A DNA stretch of 64,000 bases from Drechslerella dactyloides (Eukaryota; Ascomycota; Orbiliomycetes; Orbiliales; Orbiliaceae), in contig JAGTWJ010000001.1 of assembly GCA_020064725.1 (NCBI GenBank), positions 2,046,001 to 2,110,000 of the forward strand, in the 5' to 3' direction. A program made the position numbers and the translations under genes. Every line of letters starts with the position of its first letter. Within the stretch, counting starts at the first letter, position 1. The notes beneath the pieces were generated by a model that saw nothing but the letters and a program-made list of their open reading frames with translations, was not told the DNA's origin and made no database searches. This document shows, piece after piece, positions 26,204 through 36,934 of this stretch.

Positions 26204-28631
26204 CTACAAAGCCTTCTTCCCACTAACAAGGTTCTTCTTACTCCACTGATGCACCAGCCCAGCCTCGGCACCATCGACAACCCTCTTCTTCTCTTCGAAC
26301 AGCTGCCCTGTCAGATACTTGTACAGCCACGGATACGCTCCGTCGTACGAGATCCCGTGATCGCTGTCCGTGAAGGCGAACATGCGCATCTTTTGCGGCG
26401 ATACTCCCTCTCGCACGAGGAAGTTCAGGAGCGACGCTGCGTTTTGGTAATGCACATTGTCGTCGCCTGTGCCGTGCAGGATTGAGAAGGTGCCTTTGAT
26501 GTTCTTGAAGCCTGCGGAGTTGCGGACTGCTGTCTTGTTATATCCTGCTGCGTTTGCCTCGATTGCTGCGGGTTTAACTTATGTTAGCATCCGTTTCTGG
26601 GGGTAAGGAGATATGTTATGGGGGGATGGGGGACATACTCTTCATGTAACGCTCGGTGTACATTGAGTCGTAGAATCGGAAATCCGACACGGGCGCGATG
26701 ATGAATGCAAAGTTGAACACTCCGCTGTTGGCCTCCAGCACCTTGGCGCCGAGATATCCGCCGAAACTCCATCCCCACATGCCAATCTTGTCAGCATCTA
26801 CAAAGGAATGCATCCGCGCCGCCTCGCGTGCTGCGAAGATCTGGTCTGCCGCCTCAAACTCGCCCAGATGCCCGGTGACCGCTGCACGGAACTTGCGTCC
26901 CTTGTATCCGGTACCGCGGCCGTCAACTGTCCATGTGATGAACTCGAGCTCTGGGTCTGACGCGATGTACGCGTTCCAGTTGATCGACGAGAAGGACTGC
27001 GAGACCTGCTGTGCGCCGGGTCCGCCGTATGGGATGAAGAGGAGGGGGTACTTTTTCTTCGGGTCGAATTTCGCGGGCAGGCGCTGCATCACGTTGAGGG
27101 TCCACCCATCCGGATGTGGGAGGTCCATATAGGTGATCTGCGGCAGCTGGTACTCCTGCAGCTTGTCGTACAGCGCGCGGTTGTCGGTCACCGTCCGGAT
27201 TGGCTTTGTCGCATTGGCTGCGTAGAGTTCCTGGTAGGGGACATCTGGTCCGTTATAGGAGAGGAGGTAGTAGCCGCCGCCGGAGGAGAAGGAGGCCGAG
27301 TAAGATGCCGGGACGCTGTCGTCTACGAGCGGTGTGACGGTGCTGGTCTTGTAGGAGACGCTGTAGACGTGGCGGGAGGTGCTATGCTGCTTTGTCGACT
27401 GGAAGTAGATGAGCTGCTTGACGTCGTCGACGTGCAGGATCGCGGTGACTTCCCACTCGCCGCTGGTGAGGGCGATGGCCTTGCCGCCCTCGACTGGGTA
27501 GAGGTACAGGTGGTTCCAGCCGGTGTGGTCCGACATGTCGACGTAATAGTCGGGTTTGGTGGTGCGCGTGCGGCGGTGGTTGACCGGGCCGACGTAGGTT
27601 ATCGCGATGTTGTTGTCAAGCCAGCCGTCGGAGCCGTCGCGCTCGCGAACGACCTTCGCGCTGCCACTGGGGACGGAGACGAGGACGAGCTTCTCGTGGT
27701 CCTGCACGCGGTTGTAGGCGCGGACGACGACTTTGGAGTGGGCATTTGTCAACCAGGCGACCTCGCCAATGATCAAGTCCTCCTTGGCGAAGGCGGTGAT
27801 CGGGACCGGCGTCGTCTTGAAAGAGGTAACATCAAGTAGGGTGAAGCTGACGGTGGGGTTGGTCGCCCCGACCTTCGGGTAGCGGAGCTCGAGTTCACGC
27901 GGGTACGGCGGCGCGATCTTCTTCGAGTCCATGAAATAGGGCACGCGGTAGGTCGGCACACCGGTCTCGTCGAAGCTCAGGTAGGCGACGAACTTGCCGT
28001 CGGGGGACCACCAGAGGGTCTTGCGGTCGGAGAATATCTCCTCCTCGTAGACCCAGTCGGGCACGGCGTTGAACAGGTCCGGCCCGCCGTCTTTCGTGAT
28101 CTGGGTGACGGCGCCATTGACGTTGACGAAGAGGTTGTTGCCACGGACAAAGGCGATGGCGTCGCCGGCCGGCGCGAACTCGGCGTATTGGATGTCTCCA
28201 GCCTGGTCCGCGACGATAGGGGTGGTTTTCCCGGAGGCGACGTCGACGATCAGGTAGTTTGCGAAGTACGAGTGACGGTACTGCTTGGTGTAGTTTGTCG
28301 CGAAGAGAACGCGCTTGAGGTTATGCTGGATCCAATATTCGGTGTAGCCGGTCGGGATGGATTTGGCCGCCAGGAAGACGGAGCTGTGGCCCGTTATAAA
28401 GTTCTCGAAGACGATATCGCCGGCCTTGGAGAGCCGCAGGCCGGTGCCGTCCTCGCCGCCGGCGAACCAGTCGACAGAGGTACGCTGGGCGCCGAAGGAG
28501 GGGCGGGCGACGGTCTCATTGTAGGTGAGGATCTTGGAACCGGCGCCAACGGGCTGGCGAGGCTTGCGCGGCGGGTCGACGGCGGCGGCCAGCAGGCCGA
28601 GCGAGAGGACAACGGCCGCAGAGAGCTTCAT
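26204..28631 (-). CDS. dpp4: Secreted dipeptidyl peptidase IV (S9B serine peptidase)
   Basis: Exons 28631-26639 and 26565-26204, joined across a 73-nt phase-1 intron (GTATGT...CAG), give 784 aa. Residues 1-17 form a signal peptide (MKLSAAVVLSLGLLAAA) and there is no transmembrane anchor, so this is the soluble secreted form rather than the vacuolar one. The beta-propeller includes DWVYEEEIF, the double-Glu motif that holds the substrate N-terminus. The catalytic nucleophile is S622 in GMWGWSFGGY, the acid lies in HGTGDDNVHYQ (D699/D700) and the base is H734 in FTDSDHGISYDG. The enzyme removes X-Pro or X-Ala dipeptides from protein N-termini outside the cell. A TTTAAATA box lies about 60 nt upstream of the start (28689-28696). 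Length and motif spacing fit fungal DPP4. Confidence 0.97.
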
Positions 28632-29474
28632 CGTGAGGTCGTGAGGGACAGGCGGGGAGAGAGGACGAAGGGCCGGGTGAGCATGGCGTATTTAAAGGGC
28701 GGCTGTCAGATCGCGGGACGGAGGCTGGCGCCTTCGAACGGGGCTAGCGGCCAGGACGCGTGATCGGTGTGAGTCGTGAGCGGAGAGGGCGGCGTCTGCC
28801 AGCATGCCGTGCGACCTGCTGCAGAAGGAAGGCGGCATCGCGAGCGAGAACGCAGGTAGCAGTCTTGGCGGGGGCGCTGGCCATGGCGATGGTGTTTCTG
28901 TCGGAAGGCCGGCCGGCGTCATCTCGCCCGCCCGCCAGGCAGTCGCGCCCAGCATTCCTGGCGGACTCTTGGACGTCGACCAATGGCATCGCACAATCTT
29001 GCGTATGCACATGCCATCGATCGAAGTCGCATCTCCGGGCGATATTGTATGTGTACTTAGTTTACATAATCTACTTGCGGCGATAAGGCAAGTGGTCGAT
29101 GGCTAACTTGCTTCTTACTTTCGGCTGACCGCGGCCGTTAGATGTCAATTATATAACGGGATGTATGCAAGTATACAAGTAAAAGCTTATTGAATTCTCT
29201 TGTCCCGCGGGCCGGAAGACCCACTCCAAACCTGACATCTTCGTAACATTACCGAATTCTTTCTGCAGAATCTACTGGGTTTTCCGATCGCGATCTAGCC
29301 TCGGGACTATTTCCAATCGGTCAGGTTTCCAGGTTAAAGTTGGGAGCAATTTGGCGAGATGATGCCAAGACGAGCGGATGTCGCACAAGGCAACACGCCG
29401 GTCTCAATATCCAACATCACGTTAATCGACTCCAGAACTGCCCAGCTTGATCTCAGCCATTGAGAAGATATTAT

Positions 29475-29810
29475 ACTAGAAGGCTGCGCGGCAGCACTTA
29501 AACCCAACTGCACCGGATACCTATAGGTCCTACTTAAGTAGGTATGTGTACATATGTACAATTACAATACATTGGATCCAGATATCATAGAGATGTAACC
29601 TAGCCAGCACCCTTATATATGCCTACCACCCACCCTATATAAGGGTGCTGACTGTAAGGTGTCTCTATGTCTATGTCTGTGCCTGTGTTTGTGCCTGTAC
29701 TTGTAGCTCTGCCTGTACCTTTCCTTTCTAGTATGTCTGTAGTTATATTAATATCTATATATATAGATTATTAAGTAGGTTTACAAAAGGCCCTCCTTGC
29801 AGTCGGGCAT
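29475..29810 (+). repeat. Interspersed repeat, copy 1
   Basis: It begins CTAGAAGGCTGCGCGGCAGC, continues with degenerate GCCTGT hexamers, and ends with an AT-rich stretch and TCCTTGCAGTCGGGCAT. The same order of blocks recurs at 36935-37305 in the same orientation. It may be a degraded transposon end or LTR; no coding part is recognised. Confidence 0.8.
29605..29650. repeat. Perfect hairpin, 15-bp arms
   Basis: CAGCACCCTTATATA at 29605-29619 is matched exactly by its reverse complement at 29636-29650, with a 16-nt loop. It sits inside repeat copy 1 and I did not find it in copy 2. It could be the ends of a miniature element or a cruciform-forming site. Confidence 0.85.
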
Positions 29811-30290
29811 TGATCATAAGATCACGACAACTTCAGAAGTGTGTTTATATCATTGAATCCGGAATCAGGTGTCTAGGCTTAAGACGGATAGTTCTGTAGT
29901 AGGAGAATTGGAAGAGTGGTTGTCTCAATCAGGCTTTTCATATGATGCCTAAGTTGGAGGATTTTATACTTGATTCGAATTCGTATACAATTAAGTAAGT
30001 ATACATATGGATATAAAGAGTGTATGAACTTCATCGCTACGTACATAGCCACCACTGAATTAAATAGAAATTGAAGGGTAACAGTTTTCCAACCATAGTC
30101 TCGAGACCAGGGCGCTTGCAGCAAACCGGTGTCTGGCACCGAGACTAGTTCCACCACTAATAAATAGAATACCGGCTCGAAATGGTGTCCGAAAGTACTA
30201 GCATATGCATCCGAAGGAGAGTGTTTCGTCGTCGGATTTATTGAAGTCGCGGGGTACACAGATTGAATCGTTCTTGGTAGAGGATTGGCA

Positions 30291-30848
30291 CTAGAGAAGT
30301 CGCGGGACCGGGCTCCCGATCGGGCAGCCTATGTTTAGGCATTCGATGAGAGGTACCGGTTTCCAACACCCCTTAGCATTACTGGCACCTCCCATCGCCG
30401 CAATGGCGTTGCTAGGAACCTCTTTCGCGGCGCCAAGGACCGGGGCAGGGACATTGACAATCAACAGTCTAACGCCCGTGTCAACATTATTTTTGTCCAG
30501 AGGTGCGATACATATACCGCACTGTGCACCAATTTCAGTGGCGGGAACGGAAGCAGCCCAAGTATTGGGGCCGAGGACGCCCTTGGTGTAAAGCTGTCCG
30601 ACAGTGGTGACATCATAATCCGCCGCGACCTGTACGCAGTTGGCCTTGTTGAATCCAGTAGCAGCAAATCCCTTCGCTGAATTCATGCCCCATCCAGTGG
30701 CGCCAGTCATACCCGCAGCCCATGCATTCTGAAATAAACATGGATACATCTGTCTTTTGACTAGCGTCGGTTTAACCTCTTCTGCCGCTGGAGCAGCGAC
30801 GGTCATCGCCGGGAGCAAAAGAAGGGCCGCAGCGTAGAAGAATTTCAT
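30291..30848 (-). CDS. Small secreted cysteine-containing protein (effector candidate)
   Basis: A single uninterrupted frame of 185 aa. Residues 1-18 are a clear signal peptide (MKFFYAAALLLLPAMTVA). A pro-region follows, ending in a Kex2-type site at K31-R32 (TLVKRQ), so the mature protein would start near Q33 and be about 153 residues. It has seven cysteines, with a CxxC pair (QCGICIAP) and a C-terminal CLNIGC pair. The middle is Gly/Ala/Asn-rich. I recognise no family. The gene stands alone in the AT-rich island, with 1.7 kb of non-coding DNA on the left and 4 kb on the right. A secreted, processed, Cys-containing protein in a repeat-rich compartment fits an effector or other secreted niche protein, but this is inference. 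Confidence 0.8.
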   Translation of the reverse strand: MKFFYAAALLLLPAMTVAAPAAEEVKPTLVKRQMYPCLFQNAWAAGMTGATGWGMNSAKGFAATGFNKANCVQVAADYDVTTVGQLYTKGVLGPNTWAASVPATEIGAQCGICIAPLDKNNVDTGVRLLIVNVPAPVLGAAKEVPSNAIAAMGGASNAKGCWKPVPLIECLNIGCPIGSPVPRLL

Positions 30849-33800
30849 TTTGCTTGAGCCCAGTTGATATAGATGGGTGTTTTTTATGAATAGTAAAGTA
30901 CGTGAATATATTAAAAGTGGTCAATCTCTGGGGTTCTAAGTAATAGATCCGATAGCTTCTTCGCTCGAAGATGGTATGATAGTAGATATTCCATCTGGAT
31001 GGGAGATCTGGTGGCTTTATATATCAGCATGGGAGCTCGTGCGGCCTTGCAAACCTAAAGGACAGTTGATATATCCAGCTGTGTTGGCCGGGCTTGCGAG
31101 ACCATGCATGCTCCTCCTTCTGATGTCGATATACCCTAAAGGAGAGTTTTCTTTCTGTGCTCTTTGAGCACCGGATATCGGGAGACAACTGCCGGAAAAC
31201 CGCTGAATCTAGAGAGGTGTCGATCATATGTTTCCGTGGCTGTGCATTAGAATCTCGCTAATAACCGAGAAAATTTTCCTGAAAGCTAGGCCGGCAACCG
31301 AACCTTAATCTCGAGAATACAATCGTTGACCACCTAGCTAAGGGCTTAACATGCAATTCAATATGCATTGTTTGAACATTTAGCGACATCTATACGTAAT
31401 TCTCGCTTGTGTCTTAGGAACTCTACCTATCTGTTTGGTATATTGTGCTCTAGGATTTAAAGCGATTGAAAGTTTAGATGCAATTACAAGGATGAAATGC
31501 ATCTACTTACGCAAACCAATCTACAACCTAGTTAACCGACATCCATGCAGACTGTATATAGAGAGTATATAAGTATATACAAATATACCAGCTGGCTAGG
31601 TCACGTTCGCTTAATATTGCGACCAGCATTTGGAGTGTCAACCTCAAGATAGTTTCCCGAAAGGGGTCAGACCTATAACCACGACTTGGACGTCCGTTGG
31701 GAAAGTCAACTGAATTTCTTGGATCCGTGCACATATCATGCGGGGTTACTAGAAGTGAAGCACGGCTAACGGTTACATTAATCGGGATGCGGATCGCCCT
31801 AGGAGGTCCGCGGCATCAAGGAAGCCATGGAGCTCCCTCAAGTGTAACCTTGTTACAAAATCGTGAAGTCAATACATGCGCTACGCGCTGTACATTGACG
31901 TTCCTCAGTACAGTAAGAGCTACGGCCGATTACCGCTGTCACATTTTTTGACCGGGAAATGTTCTTTCTTGATTGGGATAATCTCTAGTATATAAAAATT
32001 ATCGCTCACGGAGATAGAGTATAATGATTCCTCGTCCACCTTTTGTCCGCCAGTGTCACCTCAACAGTCGGATTTTCGATACTCTGAGTGAATGGGGTAT
32101 AAGTATTTAGGGTTGAGGAGCTGTTAGCCCCTGGCTATCAATATCTTGATTTGTGTCGGGATATCTTACTGCTGTTAGCTAATTAGCACTGTGAGTATGT
32201 AAACAGTTTATATAGAGGCTAGAGCCTTTAATATTATAATATGGTATGACCGTAAGAGCCTGTTCGTTGACATCCATTCCGAGGTCACTTTTGATAGTAT
32301 CGATATTATCATCTCATAGCAACAAATTCATGATCTTAGTATAATATTCCCTGATCCTCATGACGCGCCGGGTCTCTCGTCGCTGGCATTGCCAGCAATA
32401 TTGTATACAGGATCGAGACCCGTTTTAGTCTAAGCTTTTGTAGCAGGTACAGTCGTAAACGAAAGGAACGCGAAAGTGGGCCCAAATTTGTACGCTGATT
32501 TTGTTTTTCTAGGCGGCCTGTGAGTTTAAAAAGTATGGTGAATTGGGTGAAGTATCGCCATGCGAAAGCTAAAGCCTTGTAAACGGGGGGGTCTGGTTTA
32601 CGAGACCGCTAAAGCCCCACTTTCGCATTTTGACTAGTGTACGCGACTTTAGCTAAGCGAGCTGGATTGGGACGGGCCGTTGCTGGTGTACCCATGAACG
32701 CCGGCGCCGCGGCCACGTAGCTGGCAGTTGACACTTGAATATATATTTCCGTAATGGAGCGGGATATTGCACCGTTTTGCTACTGACAGGTAAATATATA
32801 CAACTTGCAATGAAAGAATCAACTTCAGATATTCAGACTATAGTTGATCTGTGTCACTCAGTCGGATGCCTAAAATTTAAACTTTCTCTTCATACGTTCT
32901 AACGTTAATGCACTAATGCAATATAAGACTGTGTTATATAGCATGATCAGGTTGTACAGTAGTCTATCACTTCCAGGTCCGGCATTGCCTGAATCAGTCA
33001 CCTATACAAGGTCTATTATGAGAGGAGGGCCCGAATCAGTCAACTGCATCATCTCTCGGAAATCCAATCCGATGACCCTGTGCCTTGCCTAGGAAGAACC
33101 TTGGTAATGATAGCTGATACCCACCATTTGCTATGTCTATCACCAGTCCGCCGAAGGATAAGGTACGCTTAAATTTTGAGAGGGTCAGCTCTCAATTTTT
33201 ATTCGCTTCGGCCCTTTCCGTGTTCTCCGGATATGCGGGTGCTCAATTTCCGATGGACAAAACTTCTCTGCTCAAGAACCTTTTCCAGAAGAATCAGCAT
33301 CGAGAAATTGCTGGGTGATAGGCACTAATGCTCCGGATAACGGCACCGAATTGAAACGGCCCCTTGCGACAAAGGAAGCGTAAGTGGATATGACATCCGA
33401 GCCAATAAGACGCAAGTCACTTTTGACGTCCTCGAATTAGACAGTTGATCACAACTTTAGATATAAAACGAAGAGTTTAGTTGGAGTCGACGAGCAACAT
33501 CAAGATTAGCCATTTGACGATACTGATAAAGCGGAAGCGGATTGATGTTTCAAGAATTACTTTGGGATAAGCGAGGGTCTTTCCTCTCAGACATGCATAT
33601 GATAGCATTTGATGCATTTAATATTTGAGCTCCCAAAACAGACTTTCAGGGTCGCTAAAATCCGCAATATCAGTCCGCGATCCGGTGGTATCCACCAGTG
33701 TGATCATATTCGGTAGATGATCACCGCCCAGGGCCCAGTGCGGGGCGAACATGCGTATGCGTATGCATATGTGTATGAAAACAGTAGCACAATAGCTACC

Positions 33801-34916
33801 TAGATAGCTCATAGTGATCAAGGAAATGCGGCGATTGAGAGTGCCAATCCCAACCGACAGCCTGCGCCGCCTAAAGATGAAACTAGGCATAGACACCCTC
33901 AACAGCACAAAGCTTATGATATGAGAAGAGCTCAGAGGTGCGAGACTTGTTGAGACCCACTCGAGAGCACGATATATCAGGTTTAGAGGAGGAAATGCAA
34001 GGAAAGCACTGATGTGATTAATGTGCCTATTCACAGTTCTCTATCACTGCAACTTCGCGCTTTGAAACGAGTGAGAAGTCGGGGAAAGCAGCTAGCGTAT
34101 CCAGATAATGGGCGAAGGTCTGTTTTTAAATACATAACGATATCCTGCTCCACCGCTGGACAGTATTGGAATCTTGGTGATCATTTGGCAATTACAAAGT
34201 TGTTGATGGTCCGGCCCTGGTTCCGTTCTTCGTGGCATTCGGATAGTATAGCACCCCGCCCGTATATTCTACTTCTCAGCTATACGCACCAATAACACTC
34301 TTAAGCTTATAAGCTTATTGATGTCAGTGCCATGTCTGTGCTTAATCATTCTCACCCAGCCGTTTGCCCATTCCAACGAGGCCACATAAAAGACACACCA
34401 AGCCAATTTTGCTTAGAGATCTAAACAATATGATACAGGAGAGTATCAGAATCGCAGTGACCATGGAAAGTGGGATCGACCGTGATTGTATCACCATCGC
34501 CAGCCTTGTATGTGCAACGATACCAGCAGCCTTGACGATTGAATGTGGTATCAATAGTAACAATCAGGAGAGTTGTCTGAGACTATATGCTAGAACTGAG
34601 AACAATCTAAGTAATAAGTACTTAGCATTTAAGTATTGAAGCAAGTTGCGCTTAGTTCAGCAATAGTCGTGAGGCCGAGCTTGCCAGATCTAACAAGCAG
34701 CTGCCATATCCTCATGGTGGGTAAGTACGGTACATAGACGGCACTTAGAAATCAGGTTCAACAAGCATACACGTACTATACGCGCAAGCATACAGGATTG
34801 AGTTTAACGCATCGAACCACGCGAAGCGGATCAAAGAAGGACGGAGAGAGAAATCGGAGGATTCGAGTACAGCAAATAACAGGTAAAACAAAGCTGAGCC
34901 ACTGCACCTCGTGGCT
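30849..34916. other. 4-kb AT-rich stretch without a supportable gene
   Basis: Stops are frequent on both strands. The longest frames (33618-34034 minus, 138 codons; 33133-33318 plus, 61 codons) show no domain or clear signal peptide. The stretch holds a hairpin-forming element at 32560-32628 related to sequence at 36833. It may be decayed mobile DNA. Confidence 0.55.
32560..32628. repeat. Short inverted-repeat element sharing a 19-bp block with 36833-36851
   Basis: The outer 9-bp arms ATGCGAAAG (32560-32568) and CTTTCGCAT (32620-32628) are perfect inverted repeats. Inside lies GGGTCTGGTTTACGAGACC (32589-32607), whose exact reverse complement occurs at 36833-36851. Similarity extends about 12 bp further on one side, over a TTGTAAA-containing stretch. 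Confidence 0.7.
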
Positions 34917-36115
34917 TCAAGCCGGTAGGTTCTGGACTATTCCTGTCTTGTTGTTCGATGCAACGAGGTGCCAGTTTTTATCAGTGGCGAAGTAGAGCGC
35001 GCCTCTGATCATTTTCCCCGTGAGTCGGGGGACCCGGTCCGAGAACGGTTTGACCAACGCATATTCATCGAACCACGGACCTATGCTGCGGGTGCCGTCC
35101 TGACTCCACAACCGGCACTGGACCATGATCCTATTATAGCGGGTCAGCACTCCATCAGCGCTTAGGACACGTCGTGGTTGGTAATGAGTCAGGTAGGCCA
35201 GAGAAACGTGCGTGGCAATTGGGTCCGTGTGGAAGACCGTCGTGTAATCTGAGCCCGTATCAAAGAGCAGGTTGAACCACATGGATGGTGGAGGGGGGCC
35301 GACATTGAGGTGTTGAAGAGCAGGGTGCACCCGCATCTCGACGATCAGCTGCGCATGTGACGAGACAGTTAGCAAGAAAACCTGACTGAAAAGGACACAA
35401 AGAGCTGATGTTTACTCACGAATTGAGTACTCGGATAGTGACTACCAGGAAGCAGAATTCCAGACATGGCAGCTGCCTCAAAGAACTCGAAAGCTACTTC
35501 CGTCTGTCGCCAACAAGTTAGAATATAAGGCTTTCCGGATTCTAATCTGGTAATTTTGGGACGAATACGGAAATCAGATTGATCTTTAGTACTTACACCT
35601 TCCCAGAATGGTTTGGTATGGTCAATATTGGTCATATTTACTCGGTGACCTTCTTGGTAAAATTCGGAAACAGGTCGGTCATTCTCGAGGTCATCAAGAA
35701 GAGCTAACACATTGATGCGCTGGTCGTCCGGTATCTCTCCAGATTCCAGCTTGGCCCGAAGCTCGGGGATACGATCTCTAGGATCGTACCAGCCTCCGGG
35801 AAATGCCGACCCGACAGGGGTCCCGTCCGGAAGATGAGTCAACATCCCGGGAGGTTGGAACTCTGGGCGAGGAATCTGTGAACGGGGCAGAATGTCTGAA
35901 GAGGCGCGTAAAGAAGCTGGGAGAGGCGCCTCGGGAGGTGACGCAGGGGCCGCGCTGTCCTCTGCACCGTTTGTTAAGAAACCGTTGCTCATCCCTTCGC
36001 CATGGCGGGCGGACGACGCAACGGAGTGGTCAGGTTCTTGCGGCGACCCTTCGGCTGGTTCCGAATGGTCATTGGCTTGTGACGAATTGCCAAGAATTTC
36101 AGAGTGGGTGTTCAT
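34917..36115 (-). CDS. DTGS-motif protein, long member of a two-gene family
   Basis: Three exons, 36115-35597, 35503-35420 and 35348-34917, give 344 aa. The introns (93 and 71 nt) are both phase 0, and the first has a CTAAC branch site. The start is the Met of MNTHSEILGN; an in-frame Met exists at 36382 but its lead is low-complexity. Residues 1-90 are Ser/Pro/Glu-rich. Residues about 95-173 are the module shared with the protein at 16933-17727. Exon 3 encodes a compact beta-rich region with FNLLFDTGSDYTTVF; D231-T232-G233-S234 has the hydrophobic-hydrophobic-Asp-Thr-Gly-Ser form of an aspartic peptidase active site. Only one such motif is present, as in retropepsin-like dimers, and no second signature is convincing. 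It has no signal peptide. It could be an intracellular dimeric peptidase or a fold relative without activity. Confidence 0.75.
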
Positions 36116-36524
36116 CTTGGGTCGCGGCGTCTGTGATACTTGACGGTTTTGAATTCGGTGGTCAACTGTCAGGTGCAGGGTCGTCCCCAGAGAAAGTTGC
36201 CGGTGATGATGGCTCGATTCTGCGCGTAAGATCTGGGCAGTAGGGAGGGGTGGGATGTTATCAAGCGCTGCGACTTTGCAGTAGATGAAAAGAATGTGGT
36301 GATGATGTAGGGATTCAAGTGGAAGAAGCTCCAAAATCATTAGAAGTTTATTAACATAGGGTTCACCATGCGCGTGCGCCAATATTGTGACTGCCAGTAG
36401 CTATAGACGAAGCTTAAGCACGCGGCGCGCGGACGCCCACCACAAAATACTTTCTTCCCAGCTCAGATGCCTGTCTGTAATCAACCTTTGCATTCTGCTT
36501 GCTATAATATTAGGTTACAACTTG

Positions 36525-36800
36525 ATGGCTGCGCGGCACTCTTAAAACTGCAGACGTCTCGACACTTGCACCTATCAACGACCGACTGTGCCGTATATCT
36601 GGGGCACTTTTGCATGTATACATTAAATTCAGACGTAGACGCCGTCTGCAAGGCGTCTACGTGTGAGTCTGCCTATGCTTGTACGTCTCCCTGTGCCTCC
36701 ACGCCTGCTGGTGCCTATGCCTGTACCTATATCAATATATCCATTATGACGTTACTAAGTAAATATTTTAGAAGTCTCTAGAACCAAAACAACACATTTT
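36525..36800 (+). repeat. Interspersed repeat, partial/diverged copy
   Basis: It contains GGCTGCGCGGC, degenerate GCCTGT-type hexamers, an ATATCAATAT block and GAACCAAAACAACACATTTT. The last block recurs at 37171-37190 with a single G/A difference. It also carries an internal inverted pair around GTAGACGCCGTCTGCAAGGC. Confidence 0.6.
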
Positions 36801-36832
36801 TGGTGCTTGTCCGTCGTGAGATGTTCTTTTGT

Positions 36833-36897
36833 GGTCTCGTAAACCAGACCCACCATTTTACAAAGGGTGGAACTGTGTGGGGTTGGCTTGCGAGACC
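36833..36897. repeat. 65-bp element with imperfect terminal inverted repeats
   Basis: GGTCTCGTAAACCAGACCC (36833-36851) pairs imperfectly with GGGTTGGCTTGCGAGACC (36880-36897), with mismatches that are mostly transitions. The left arm is the exact reverse complement of 32589-32607. Size and structure fit a solo miniature inverted-repeat element or a hairpin remnant. Confidence 0.65.
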
Positions 36898-36934
36898 GTT
36901 TAGTAGCAAGTAAAAGTAAAGTAAAATAATAAGT

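Larger units (their letters stand above)
28632..30290. other. Intergenic, start of AT-rich repeat-bearing island
   Basis: The first 300 bp are GC-rich and belong to the DPP4 promoter. From about 29.0 kb the sequence becomes AT-rich and contains repeat copy 1 (29475-29810) with a strong hairpin. No coding sequence is seen. Confidence 0.6.

Noticed and set aside
27114..27839. 241-codon plus-strand frame rich in Val/Asp
   Set aside because: It lies wholly antisense to the DPP4 beta-propeller exon, which has strong family motifs.
33133..33318. 61-codon plus-strand frame with a hydrophobic middle
   Set aside because: It has no clear signal peptide, homologue or splice continuation, and lies in AT-rich DNA with many stops.
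33618..34034. 138-codon minus-strand frame containing LVDTTGSRTD, superficially like a DTGS motif
   Set aside because: The spacing is wrong for an aspartic peptidase (Thr-Thr-Gly), there is no similarity to the DTGS protein, and the surrounding sequence looks random.
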